Shown here piece after piece: positions 29,936 through 37,570 of a DNA stretch of 64,000 nt. The notes beneath the pieces are model-generated. The model had not been told where the DNA came from. It did no database searches and saw only the letters and a list, made by a program, of their open reading frames with translations. Source of the DNA: Candidatus Yanofskyibacteriota bacterium (lineage in GTDB: Bacteria; Patescibacteria; Paceibacteria; 2-02-FULL-40-12; IGHO2-12-FULL-4); contig JACPNK010000005.1 in assembly GCA_016185525.1 (NCBI GenBank), positions 1-64,000 on the forward strand. The letters run 5' to 3'. Position numbers and translations under genes: made by a program. Within the stretch, counting starts at the first letter, position 1. Every line of letters starts with the position of its first letter.

Positions 29936-31211
29936 TCTTTAAATTCACCTTCTCTAAAAACTCAAATATTTTTTCGTGCAAAAGAGCATCCCCGGCTCTC
30001 TGTTTTATTTTCTCTATATCCGGACCTCGTTCATCGGAAACATTTGTTAAGTATCTGGCAATTAGGCCGTCAGCGGCTTCCCGTGCTTCCTGTTCACTGA
30101 TTTTAATATTTTCTCTTTTACCTATTTCCCGCATAATCAAACCGCGCCTAATCTGTCCTTCGGCCTGCTCATACCAGCTTTTTTTGAGATCATCTCTGGT
30201 TTTTTTTACTTGAGCCAGATAAAGAGACAGTTCCATTCCCTGCTGGTGAAGGCTGTTGTCAAAATTGGCAACCATAGCCTCAAGCTGTTCTTCTATCAAT
30301 TTTGGGGGAACTAACATTTCCGATTTTTTGTCTACTTTGTCCAAGATATCCAAACGCAGCCTGTCTTTTTCTTTTTGTTCTTTCTCTGTTTTTAAAGCAG
30401 AGCGAATGCTGTTTTTAAGATCGTCGGAAGATTGAAAGTTGCCCAAAGTTTTAAGAAACTCGGTATTTAAATCAGGCGTGGTTCCGACTTTAATTGACTT
30501 GACCATTACCTTAAAATCCAACATTTTGCCGGCTATTGTTTTCTGATAGTAATCGTCTGGAGATTTGAGAGAAAAGTTTTTCGTTTCGCCTTTTTTTAAA
30601 CCAATCAAATTGTCCTCAAAGCCAGGAATAAAGCCGCCTTTCCCAAGCACTAAAGGATGATTTTCGCTTTTACCGCCGTCAATCAACTTTCCGGCATCTG
30701 AAACTTCAAAATCAACTTCCAAGTGATGGCCGTTTTGAGCCGGCCCCTCGAACTCTTTAAAAACCGTGCGAGATTCCAAAACCTTAGCCATGGTTTTTTC
30801 TACTTCTTCCTCCTCTACAAAAATATCTTTTTTTGAAACCTCCAGATTTTTGTACTCGCCCAACTTCACTTCGGGAAATAAAAGCAGTTTAATGGAGTAC
30901 TTAACATGAGCCGGCGTGTTTTCTGTAACTTTTAAGTCGGAGGAGCTTATAATTTCCAAATTCTCTTTGCGCAAAGCATTGGCCAAACTATCGGTTACCG
31001 CAAACTCTAAAGCTTCCTCCAATATCTTCTGATCGCCTATGTTTTTCCTCAAAACATCAAAAGGTATTTTGCCGCTCCTAAATCCGTCAATCTGAACAAC
31101 TCCCGAAAGTTTTTCTCCGGTTTTTTTTAGATAGTGTTTAAGATCTTCTTCGTCCAACTCAACCCAGAGTTCAGCTTCGGAATTTTTTAATTCTTTGATT
31201 TTTGTCAGCAT
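29913..31211 (-). CDS. tig: Trigger factor
   Basis: The protein has 432 residues. The N-terminal ribosome-binding domain contains GFRSGKIPFDVLRKNIG, near the usual GFRxGKxP signature. The middle FKBP-type domain has VDFEVSDAGKLIDGG, LVLGKGGFIPGFEDNLIGLKKGE and a KMLDFKVMVKSI strand. The C-terminal helical arms follow (PPKLIEEQLEAMV, YEQAEGQIRRGLIM). It holds nascent chains at the ribosome exit. It lies 13 bp downstream of nusA on the same strand. The C-terminus is encoded by one arm of the terminator. Confidence 0.95.
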   Translation of the reverse strand: MLTKIKELKNSEAELWVELDEEDLKHYLKKTGEKLSGVVQIDGFRSGKIPFDVLRKNIGDQKILEEALEFAVTDSLANALRKENLEIISSSDLKVTENTPAHVKYSIKLLLFPEVKLGEYKNLEVSKKDIFVEEEEVEKTMAKVLESRTVFKEFEGPAQNGHHLEVDFEVSDAGKLIDGGKSENHPLVLGKGGFIPGFEDNLIGLKKGETKNFSLKSPDDYYQKTIAGKMLDFKVMVKSIKVGTTPDLNTEFLKTLGNFQSSDDLKNSIRSALKTEKEQKEKDRLRLDILDKVDKKSEMLVPPKLIEEQLEAMVANFDNSLHQQGMELSLYLAQVKKTRDDLKKSWYEQAEGQIRRGLIMREIGKRENIKISEQEAREAADGLIARYLTNVSDERGPDIEKIKQRAGDALLHEKIFEFLEKVNLKNQTKSPA

Positions 31212-31224
31212 TTATTCCTTTGAT

Positions 31225-32478
31225 TTATTTTGTTTCTATCTCCGCATCGGCTCCGTTTACCGCAGGCTCGCCGCCTATTGCAGGCTCACTATCAGCGCTG
31301 GGACTTTCTAATTCTTCCGAAGAAATTTTTTCTTTGGGCGACCTCACATCTATTTTCCAACCGGTAAGTTTGGCGGCCAGTCTGACATTTTGGCCTTTTT
31401 TGCCTATCGCCAAAGAGAATTGATCGTCGCCGACCTCAACCAGAGCATGCTGCCTGTTTTTGTCCATGATTTTTACATCCAAAACTTTAGCCGGAGAAAG
31501 AGCATTGGCGATAAACTTAGCAGAATCGTCATTCCATTCAATAATATCAATCTTTTCCCCGGAAAGTTCATTAATAACAGTCTGAACACGCACCCCTTTT
31601 TGTCCAACCAGGGATCCGATCGGATCAATGCCTTCCTCTTTTGAAAGAACCGCTATCTTGGAACGGGAGCCCGCTTCTCTGGCAATTGATTTAATCTCCA
31701 CACTGCCGGTTTCAATTTCAGGAACTTCAAACTCAAAAAGTTTGGCTATAAGCCTGGGATGGGAACGTGAGAGTAAAATAACCGGCCCTTTGTTGGTTTC
31801 TTCCACCCTAAGAATGTAGAATCTAAATCTCTGGTTTATTCTGTAGTTATCGTTTTCAATTTGTTCTGCCGGAATCAGCAGGCCATTTGTTTTACCCAAG
31901 TCCACGAAAACCATTGGACCCTCTCTTCTTTGAACAACACCGCTGATTATCTCGCCCTCTTTCTTTTTAAACTCTTCAAAAATAACATCCCTTTCAATTT
32001 CTCTAAGTTTTTGGATTATAACCTGTTTTGCCGTTTGAGCGGCAATTCTGCCAAAATCGGTTTTAGTCTCCAAAACGGTAACCACCTCGTCGCCGACTTT
32101 AAGTTTTTTATTTATTTTCTTAGCCTCCTCCAAAAGAATATGCTTTTCGGGGCTATATTTTATTTTAAGCTCTTCACCGGCTTCCTGCTCCAGCCTTCTT
32201 TCAGAAACGTCTTTTTCTTCTTCCAACTTCAAGGGCAACGGTCCGGTAACATAGCCCTCTTCGTCAGCCCCCTCTATTACATATTTAATTTGAGTAATGC
32301 CAATATCGCCGGTTTCCGGATCAAGTTTTGCTCTGATAATCTGGCTTTTTTCTCCGTAGTCTTTCTTGTAAGCGGCGGCAATCGCCAGCTGTATGGTTTC
32401 TACGATTTTGTCTTTTGAAATGCCCTTCTCTTCGGCAATCTGGTGGATCGCCGACAGGAATTGTTTTGTGTCTAGCAT
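31225..32478 (-). CDS. nusA: Transcription factor NusA
   Basis: The protein has 417 residues. The N-terminal RNA-polymerase-binding domain starts at LSAIHQIAEEKGISKDKIVE. The S1 domain contains EGEIISGVVQRREGPMVFVDLG. Two KH domains carry DPIGSLVGQKGVRVQTVINEL and FSLAIGKKGQNVRLAAKLTG. There is an acidic tail of about 35 residues. It modulates pausing and termination. Lacking the C-terminal AR repeats of E. coli NusA is normal for this size. It leads the nusA-tig unit. Confidence 0.96.
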   Translation of the reverse strand: MLDTKQFLSAIHQIAEEKGISKDKIVETIQLAIAAAYKKDYGEKSQIIRAKLDPETGDIGITQIKYVIEGADEEGYVTGPLPLKLEEEKDVSERRLEQEAGEELKIKYSPEKHILLEEAKKINKKLKVGDEVVTVLETKTDFGRIAAQTAKQVIIQKLREIERDVIFEEFKKKEGEIISGVVQRREGPMVFVDLGKTNGLLIPAEQIENDNYRINQRFRFYILRVEETNKGPVILLSRSHPRLIAKLFEFEVPEIETGSVEIKSIAREAGSRSKIAVLSKEEGIDPIGSLVGQKGVRVQTVINELSGEKIDIIEWNDDSAKFIANALSPAKVLDVKIMDKNRQHALVEVGDDQFSLAIGKKGQNVRLAAKLTGWKIDVRSPKEKISSEELESPSADSEPAIGGEPAVNGADAEIETK

Positions 32479-32633
32479 ATTAAATTATTATAGTTTATTT
32501 TAAAAAATAAAGCCCGCATTCTTAGCGGACATTTTTCTCTTATCTCAACTCAATGTAACCATTTTATTCCAAATCCAAACAAATGTCAAGAAACAGTCGT
32601 TGTCCGGCTGTTAACGCCGATTCCCCCTGTTTG

Positions 32634-32642
32634 TTATCCACA
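32634..32642 (+). promoter_or_regulatory. Isolated DnaA-box match
   Basis: TTATCCACA, a perfect consensus DnaA box, lies 80 bp upstream of the pilB-like gene. The gene itself has an extended -10 (TG-A-TATAAT, 32691-32699) and no clear -35. A single box does not make an origin; it could link expression to DnaA. Confidence 0.4.
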
Positions 32643-32721
32643 GAATTTCTATTGATAATATCTTGCGGTTCGCTAAGGTGAGGCAAGAGATGATATAATA
32701 AATCAGAGAGAAACTCTCACT

Positions 32722-34377
32722 ATGGTCAACCCCAAAACTCTTCCTCAAGAATTGGAAGAAAAACTAGGAGAAATTGAAAAGGAAAGAATTGAACAACAGG
32801 CCAAAGACATTGCCAACAAGAACAATCTGGCCTACATAAACATCGCCACAAATCCAATTGACCCGGAAGCTCTAAGCTTGATTGAGGAAGAGGAGTCCAA
32901 AACCGCCCAAGCAGGCGTAATCTCAAAAGAAGGAAAAAAACTCAAGACGGTAGTTGTTGATCCAAAAAACCCAGAGACACAAAAATTGACGGACCGGCTT
33001 GCTAAAGAAGGCTTTTCCCTCAACTTGGGGGTGGTTTCTGTTTTGGGAATGCAGAAAGTTTGGAACAAATATAAAGAATTGTCTAAGCAAACCGAGGAAA
33101 AAATCGGCACCATATCTATAGACACGGGCATCATTTCTGAAACTCAAAAAGAGATCAAAAATATCTCTGACTTAAAAGAAAAAATTGGCAGCATCTCAAC
33201 CACCAACCTTTTGGAAATTCTTCTCGGCGGAGCGATAAAAGTTGAAGCCTCCGACATCCATATGGAGCCTGAAGAAAAAAGTATCAGACTGCGTTATCGC
33301 ATTGACGGAGTTTTAAATGACGTTACTGAAATAAAATCAGAAAGCTACAACAAGATTCTTGCCAGAATAAAAATAAATTCGGGCTTAAAATTGAACATTC
33401 ACAACACGCCTCAAGACGGAAGATTTACAGTAAGTTTTAAAAACAAAGACATAGAAATACGCACATCAGTTTTACCGGGAGCTTATGGAGAAAATACGGT
33501 CATGAGAATTTTGGATCCGAAAACAATCAGACAAAATATTGAAGATTTGGGTATGACTCCGGAAAACTTCACATTAATAAAAAAACTTCTCCAAAAAACA
33601 ACCGGCTCAATATTAACTACCGGCCCCACCGGTTCCGGCAAAACAACCACTCTTTACGCTTTTATCCGCCACGTCAATGAACCCGGATTGAAGATTATAA
33701 CCATTGAAGACCCCGTGGAGTATCATATAGAGGGCATATCTCAAACCCAGGTCAGTCCCGCTAAAGGCTATACCTTCGCCAGCGGATTACGCTCAATAGT
33801 CAGACAAGACCCCGACGTGATCTTGGTTGGCGAGATACGCGACGGAGAAACAGCGGAAATAGCCATGCAGGCAGCTTTGACCGGCCACCTGGTTTTCTCA
33901 ACACTTCATACAAACGATGCCGCCGGAGCAATCCCCCGCCTTATAGACCTGGGCATTAAACCAGTAATGATCGCCCCCGCCCTAAATGCCGTTCTTGCCC
34001 AGCGTTTAGTCAGAAAACTCTGTCCGGAGTGTAAAAAGAAAGACACCGTCTCAAAAGAAGAATATGAAAACATTAAAGAGGCTTTCGCAGATTTAAGCGA
34101 CAAAAACAAAATACCGAAAACAAAAGAAGATACCGAGATTTTTCGTCCCGGAAAATGCATAGCCTGCAATTTTACCGGATACAAAGGACGCATCGGCGTT
34201 TTTGAGATATTTTTGATTGATGATGAAATAGAAAGATTGATATTAAAGTCACCGGCCATTTCGGATGTAAAAGAAGCCGCATTAAAAAAGGGCATGATTA
34301 CCATGCTTCAAGACGGCTACTTTAAGGTTTTAGAAGGTATAACGTCAATTGAAGAAGTGAGGAGAGTTTTGAGCTAA
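32722..34377 (+). CDS. GspE/PilB-type secretion or pilus assembly ATPase
   Basis: The protein has 551 residues. The N-terminal part is GspE/MshE-like, then ASDIHMEPEEKSIRLRYRIDG, Walker A GPTGSGKTTTLYAF, Asp box ITIEDPVEYHIEGI, Walker B VILVGEIRDGETAEIAM, and HLVFSTLHTNDA. A four-Cys zinc knuckle (CPEC...CIAC) is near the C-terminus, as in PilB/GspE. It powers extension of type IV pili. No pilC, pilT or pilin gene is adjacent in this window. The start has no Shine-Dalgarno but a GAGAG...CTCTC hairpin in front. Confidence 0.93.
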   Translation: MVNPKTLPQELEEKLGEIEKERIEQQAKDIANKNNLAYINIATNPIDPEALSLIEEEESKTAQAGVISKEGKKLKTVVVDPKNPETQKLTDRLAKEGFSLNLGVVSVLGMQKVWNKYKELSKQTEEKIGTISIDTGIISETQKEIKNISDLKEKIGSISTTNLLEILLGGAIKVEASDIHMEPEEKSIRLRYRIDGVLNDVTEIKSESYNKILARIKINSGLKLNIHNTPQDGRFTVSFKNKDIEIRTSVLPGAYGENTVMRILDPKTIRQNIEDLGMTPENFTLIKKLLQKTTGSILTTGPTGSGKTTTLYAFIRHVNEPGLKIITIEDPVEYHIEGISQTQVSPAKGYTFASGLRSIVRQDPDVILVGEIRDGETAEIAMQAALTGHLVFSTLHTNDAAGAIPRLIDLGIKPVMIAPALNAVLAQRLVRKLCPECKKKDTVSKEEYENIKEAFADLSDKNKIPKTKEDTEIFRPGKCIACNFTGYKGRIGVFEIFLIDDEIERLILKSPAISDVKEAALKKGMITMLQDGYFKVLEGITSIEEVRRVLS

Positions 34378-34393
34378 GCAAACTAATTATTTG

Positions 34394-34502
34394 CCGATAT
34401 TGCAATTTGCCGAGTTTTCACACTGTTAGCAAAGATAAACCAGAAGAGACTGTGCCAAAGGCGAAGTGTGTCAAAGACAAGTTCAATATCGGGATTGGGA
34501 CG
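34394..34502 (+). repeat. Dispersed ~115-bp repeat, copy D
   Basis: It starts CCGATATTGCAATTTGCCGA and ends AATATCGGGATTGGGACG. The middle diverges from copies A-C, but a plus-strand frame (NLPSFHTVSKDKPEE to NIGIGT) is open throughout. It lies 16 bp after the pilB-like stop. Confidence 0.8.
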
Positions 34503-34505
34503 TTA

Positions 34506-34664
34506 AAAACTGCAACCTGTAGGCAAAGCCCGGATATTAAAAATATGCCGGGGCAAGATAACCCTGAGTAATCCCCCAGTCGGAACCAGGACAAACATCA
34601 TTAAATTATCCCAATAAATCACAGTCGTTAAAAAGGATTTATTTGCCTACAGATTGCAGCTTTT
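34506..34664. ncRNA. Unidentified structured element with 22-bp closing stem
   Basis: Arms AAAACTGCAACCTGTAGGCA and its near-complement (34642-34664, one mismatch and one bulge) enclose ~115 bp that contains GCCCGGATATT/AATATGCCGGGGC as a strong hairpin and a C-rich/G-poor stretch. No ORF is inside. Directly adjoining repeat copy D. Either strand could be the RNA; I recognise no family. Confidence 0.5.
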
Positions 34665-34705
34665 AAAGCCGGTAATCTTCTATATTTTATACAAAATAAG
34701 TTACT

Positions 34706-35740
34706 ATGTCAAATCAAAAACCTTCTGACAAAAAACATGCCGATAACACCCAGGAAGATGAGAAATTTCTAGATCTGGCCTTGAGGCCGACAAACTTCAA
34801 CGACTATATCGGCCAAGACAAGGTAAAAAGAAACTTGTCAATCCTGATAAGCGCCGCCGGCAAAAGGAAGGATCCGCTAGAACACATCCTAATACATGGG
34901 CCGTCGGGTCTGGGTAAAACCACTCTAGCCTATATTATCTCCCGACAAATGGGTTCCAGTTTACGCATAACTTCCGGCGCCACTTTGGAAAAAGCCGGTG
35001 ATCTGGGTTCAATTTTGACCGGCCTAAACGAAGGTGATTTTCTTTTTATAGATGAGGCGCACAGACTTAATAAATTGGTAGAGGAAACTCTTTATCCGGC
35101 CATGGAAAACTACAAACTGGATATTATCATCGGCAAGGGCAACTCGGCTAAAACTCTCCAAATACAACTGCCAAAATTTACACTGATTGCGGCAACTACC
35201 AAAATTTCTTTGTTATCCAGCCCATTCCGCTCACGTTTCGGAGTAAACTATAAACTAGACTTTTACAATCAAGACGATATTGAAAAAATCTTAACCCGCT
35301 CTGCTAAACTGTTGAACATCCGAGCCGAGCCTGAAGCTTTGAAAATAATCGCCGCCGCTTCCCGTTTCACGCCAAGAACAGCCAACAAACTCCTGAAAAG
35401 AGCCCGTGACTATACGCAAAGCGAAAATAAGGAGGTCTTGACCGCAAATCTTGCCAGTCAGACTTTGGATTTACTTGAGATAGACCACATCGGTCTGGAA
35501 GCCACCGATAAAAAAATATTAAGCTCTATCGCTAAGAATTTCAACGGCGGCCCGGTGGGATTAAAAACTATTGCCGCCCTAATCGCCGAAGACGAAAATA
35601 CCATAGAGGATGTATATGAACCTTACTTGATGCAGATAGGTTTTTTAGCCAGAACCACGAGAGGCAGGGTCATAACACAAGAAGGAGCCAAGCATATCGG
35701 CATAAAGCTAAGCAGTGAGACACAAAGCACATTGATCTAA
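34706..35740 (+). CDS. ruvB: Holliday junction helicase RuvB
   Basis: The protein has 344 residues. The AAA+ domain has LRPTNFNDYIGQDKVK, Walker A GPSGLGKTTLAY, FLFIDEAHRLN and TLIAATTKISLLSSPFRSRFG with the sensor and arginine finger. The C-terminal winged helix has GPVGLKTIAALIAEDENTIEDVYEPYLMQIGFLARTTRGR. It drives branch migration with RuvA; ruvA is not in the window. The stop overlaps the next start as TAATG (35738-35742). The ruvC gene is three genes downstream, making a recombination cluster. Confidence 0.97.
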   Translation: MSNQKPSDKKHADNTQEDEKFLDLALRPTNFNDYIGQDKVKRNLSILISAAGKRKDPLEHILIHGPSGLGKTTLAYIISRQMGSSLRITSGATLEKAGDLGSILTGLNEGDFLFIDEAHRLNKLVEETLYPAMENYKLDIIIGKGNSAKTLQIQLPKFTLIAATTKISLLSSPFRSRFGVNYKLDFYNQDDIEKILTRSAKLLNIRAEPEALKIIAAASRFTPRTANKLLKRARDYTQSENKEVLTANLASQTLDLLEIDHIGLEATDKKILSSIAKNFNGGPVGLKTIAALIAEDENTIEDVYEPYLMQIGFLARTTRGRVITQEGAKHIGIKLSSETQSTLI

Positions 35741-36306
35741 TGAGTACAAAAATTTCAATTATTATCTTTTCTTGGTTAGCCGCCATCAGCGGCTTATTTT
35801 TATTTTCCAAAACACCGGAACAGATTACTGACCTTCCAAAAACCGCCGGTTTGATAACAGAAATTTCCGTCTCGCCGATCCCTACAACGACACCGACAAA
35901 GACTCCCGGAACAACAACGACCGTAGCTAAGACAATAAATCCGCCTGCTTCTCTGACAAGCGTAGCCACCCCAACCGCAACCGCTCTAAACACAACTACC
36001 TCCACTAACCCGACGCCAACAACCAACACAACAACATTCCTTACCACGACGACACAATTTTTTACCTCTACTCCCGCTCCCACGACAACATCGACTGTAA
36101 CTCCTGAACAGTCGGCAAGAATAAACATCAACACGGCAAACAGCCAAGAGCTGGAGAAGATTACCGGTGTCGGCCCGGTTATAGCTCAACGCATTGTTGA
36201 CTATAGAAAAGAAAAAGGAGCATTTCAAAAAATTGAAGATATTAAAAAGGTAAATGGCATTGGAGATATAAAATTTGAAAAAATGAAAGATGAGATTACA
36301 ATATAA
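35740..36306 (+). CDS. ComEA-like helix-hairpin-helix DNA-binding protein
   Basis: The protein has 188 residues. There is an N-terminal membrane segment (ISIIIFSWLAAISGLFLF) and then a long Thr/Pro-rich linker (residues ~50-125, mostly T and P). The C-terminus has the tandem HhH of ComEA: RININTANSQELEKITGVG, GPVIAQRIVDYRKEKGAF and IEDIKKVNGIGDIKFEKMK. It should hold DNA at the cell surface during uptake. It is translationally coupled to ruvB through TAATG. Together with the PilB-like ATPase it supports a competence-type function. Confidence 0.85.
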   Translation: MSTKISIIIFSWLAAISGLFLFSKTPEQITDLPKTAGLITEISVSPIPTTTPTKTPGTTTTVAKTINPPASLTSVATPTATALNTTTSTNPTPTTNTTTFLTTTTQFFTSTPAPTTTSTVTPEQSARININTANSQELEKITGVGPVIAQRIVDYRKEKGAFQKIEDIKKVNGIGDIKFEKMKDEITI

Positions 36307-36312
36307 AAATAT

Positions 36313-36849
36313 ATGAGCGGGCACTCAAAATGGAGTCAAATAAAAAGACAAAAGGGCGTTGCTGACCAAAAAAAGGGTCAGGTTTTTTCCAAGCTTTCAA
36401 AGTTTATCTCAATGGCCGCGCGTAAAGGAATTGATCCGGACAAAAATATTGAACTGAAAAACGCAATTGAAAAGGCCCGTTCTTTAAATATGCCAAAAGA
36501 AAGCATAGAAAGGTCTCTAAAGAGAGTGGGAGAAAAAGACCTAGCGCAACTTGAAGAACTTCTGGTTGAGGCGATTGGCCCCGAATCAGTAAACATAATT
36601 ATCACCGCCGTTACTGACAATAAAAACCGGACTATCGGAGCGATAAAAAACATCCTCTCAAAATATGAGGCAAAAATGGCGCAATCAGGTTCGGTCATGT
36701 GGGCTTTTGAGAAAAACGGTTCTGGCTTTACCGCAAAGTACCCGACTTCAATTAAAAACCAAAACACTAAAGACAAACTGGATAAATTGTTTGAGGAACT
36801 AGATAGCAACGAAGACGTTCAAGAAATATATGATAATATTGGGAATTGA
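36313..36849 (+). CDS. yebC: YebC/PmpR-family protein, short form
   Basis: The protein has 178 residues against ~240-250 normally. The N-terminal domain is standard (MSGHSKWSQIKRQKGVADQK, then GQVFSKLSKFISMAARKG). The middle has AIGPESVNIIITAVTDNKNRT and GSVMWAFEKNG. Most of the second domain is missing, and the C-terminus is a short LDKLFEELDSNEDVQEIYDNI, which matches the family's usual end. So the loss is internal. YebC proteins bind DNA or ease ribosome stalling. The gene overlaps ruvC by 20 bp. Confidence 0.9.
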   Translation: MSGHSKWSQIKRQKGVADQKKGQVFSKLSKFISMAARKGIDPDKNIELKNAIEKARSLNMPKESIERSLKRVGEKDLAQLEELLVEAIGPESVNIIITAVTDNKNRTIGAIKNILSKYEAKMAQSGSVMWAFEKNGSGFTAKYPTSIKNQNTKDKLDKLFEELDSNEDVQEIYDNIGN

Positions 36850-37309
36850 CCCCGGAACCACAGTCATAGGCTATGGTTTAGTAGAAACCGGAGCAAAAGG
36901 TTTGTTTTGTCTTGATTATGGAGTCTTTAGAGTTCAAGCCGGAACTGAATCAAATAATCGTATTACTTCTGTTTACGACTTTTTTGAAAAACTCATAAAA
37001 AAATATCAGCCGGACAAAGCCGGCATTGAAAAACTCTTCTTCTTTAAAAATGCCAAAACTATAACCAGGGTCAGTGAAACAAAAGGGGTTATACTTTTGG
37101 CTTTACAAAAACTTGGAGTAGAAGTGAGTGAGTTTACGCCCTTGCAAATCAAACAAGCTGTTTCCAACTATGGCCGGGCTGACAAGAAACAAGTTCAGAA
37201 AATCATCAGTTTGATTCTGGGACTAAAAGAAATACCTCAGCCCGACGACGCCGCTGATGCCTTGGCTACGGCAATCTGCTGTGCCAATACCACGAAATGG
37301 AACTCTTGA
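36830..37309 (+). CDS. ruvC: Holliday junction resolvase RuvC
   Basis: The protein has 159 residues. The catalytic acidic residues are visible in ILGIDPGTTVIGYG (first Asp), GIEKLFFFKNAKT (Glu) and QPDDAADALATAICC (last Asp pair). It resolves Holliday junctions as a dimer. It begins inside yebC with a 20-bp overlap. A consensus promoter for the next small gene lies across its last codons. It clusters with ruvB and yebC as in many bacteria, but ruvA is absent here. Confidence 0.96.
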   Translation: MIILGIDPGTTVIGYGLVETGAKGLFCLDYGVFRVQAGTESNNRITSVYDFFEKLIKKYQPDKAGIEKLFFFKNAKTITRVSETKGVILLALQKLGVEVSEFTPLQIKQAVSNYGRADKKQVQKIISLILGLKEIPQPDDAADALATAICCANTTKWNS

Positions 37310-37333
37310 CTTATTTCTTTGCCCGCATATAAT
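37306..37333 (+). promoter_or_regulatory. Promoter of the 49-residue acidic protein
   Basis: TTGACT (37306-37311), 16-bp spacer, TATAAT (37328-37333). It overlaps the ruvC stop codon. Confidence 0.75.
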
Positions 37334-37375
37334 GTCCGAAGGTCGTATACGGCTATATTTATTAATAAAATTAAA

Positions 37376-37525
37376 ATGATTACAAACACATGGAAGTTGG
37401 ATGAAGACAGCAACTTTGTCCAAGACCCTATAGAAGAAGACGACTTGGAAAGCGACGACTTGGAAGACGACAAGGAGACTAAAGACCCGGAAAAGGAAGA
37501 AGTGACAGAAGATGCCCTCAACTAA
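37376..37525 (+). CDS. Small acidic protein, 49 residues
   Basis: It starts MITNTWKLDEDSNFVQDPIE and ends VTEDALN, with about 40 percent Asp/Glu. I took the ATG at 37376 because it lies 43 bases after the -10 and the upstream in-frame codons precede the transcription start. There is no Shine-Dalgarno. Dedicated promoter and terminator suggest a real monocistronic gene. No family recognised; acidic tails of this sort bind basic proteins or metal, but that is speculation. Confidence 0.6.
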   Translation: MITNTWKLDEDSNFVQDPIEEDDLESDDLEDDKETKDPEKEEVTEDALN

Positions 37526-37570
37526 ATAAATAACCCGGCACTTTCTTAGAAAGTGCCGGGTTATTTATTT
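37524..37570. terminator. Bidirectional terminator with 22-bp arms
   Basis: AAATAAATAACCCGGCACTT-type arms are perfectly complementary around TTA. It serves the small acidic gene rightward and tyrS leftward. It shares the GGCACTTTC/GAAAGTGCC core with the hairpin at 26597. Confidence 0.88.

Noticed and set aside
32634..32642. Replication origin at the perfect DnaA box
   Set aside because: Single box, no AT-rich cluster and the wrong neighbourhood; dnaA/dnaN/rpmH at 41-44 kb is the better place.
34506..34664. SRP or RNase P RNA
   Set aside because: I looked for the SRP helix-8 and RNase P core words on both strands and did not find them; left unidentified.
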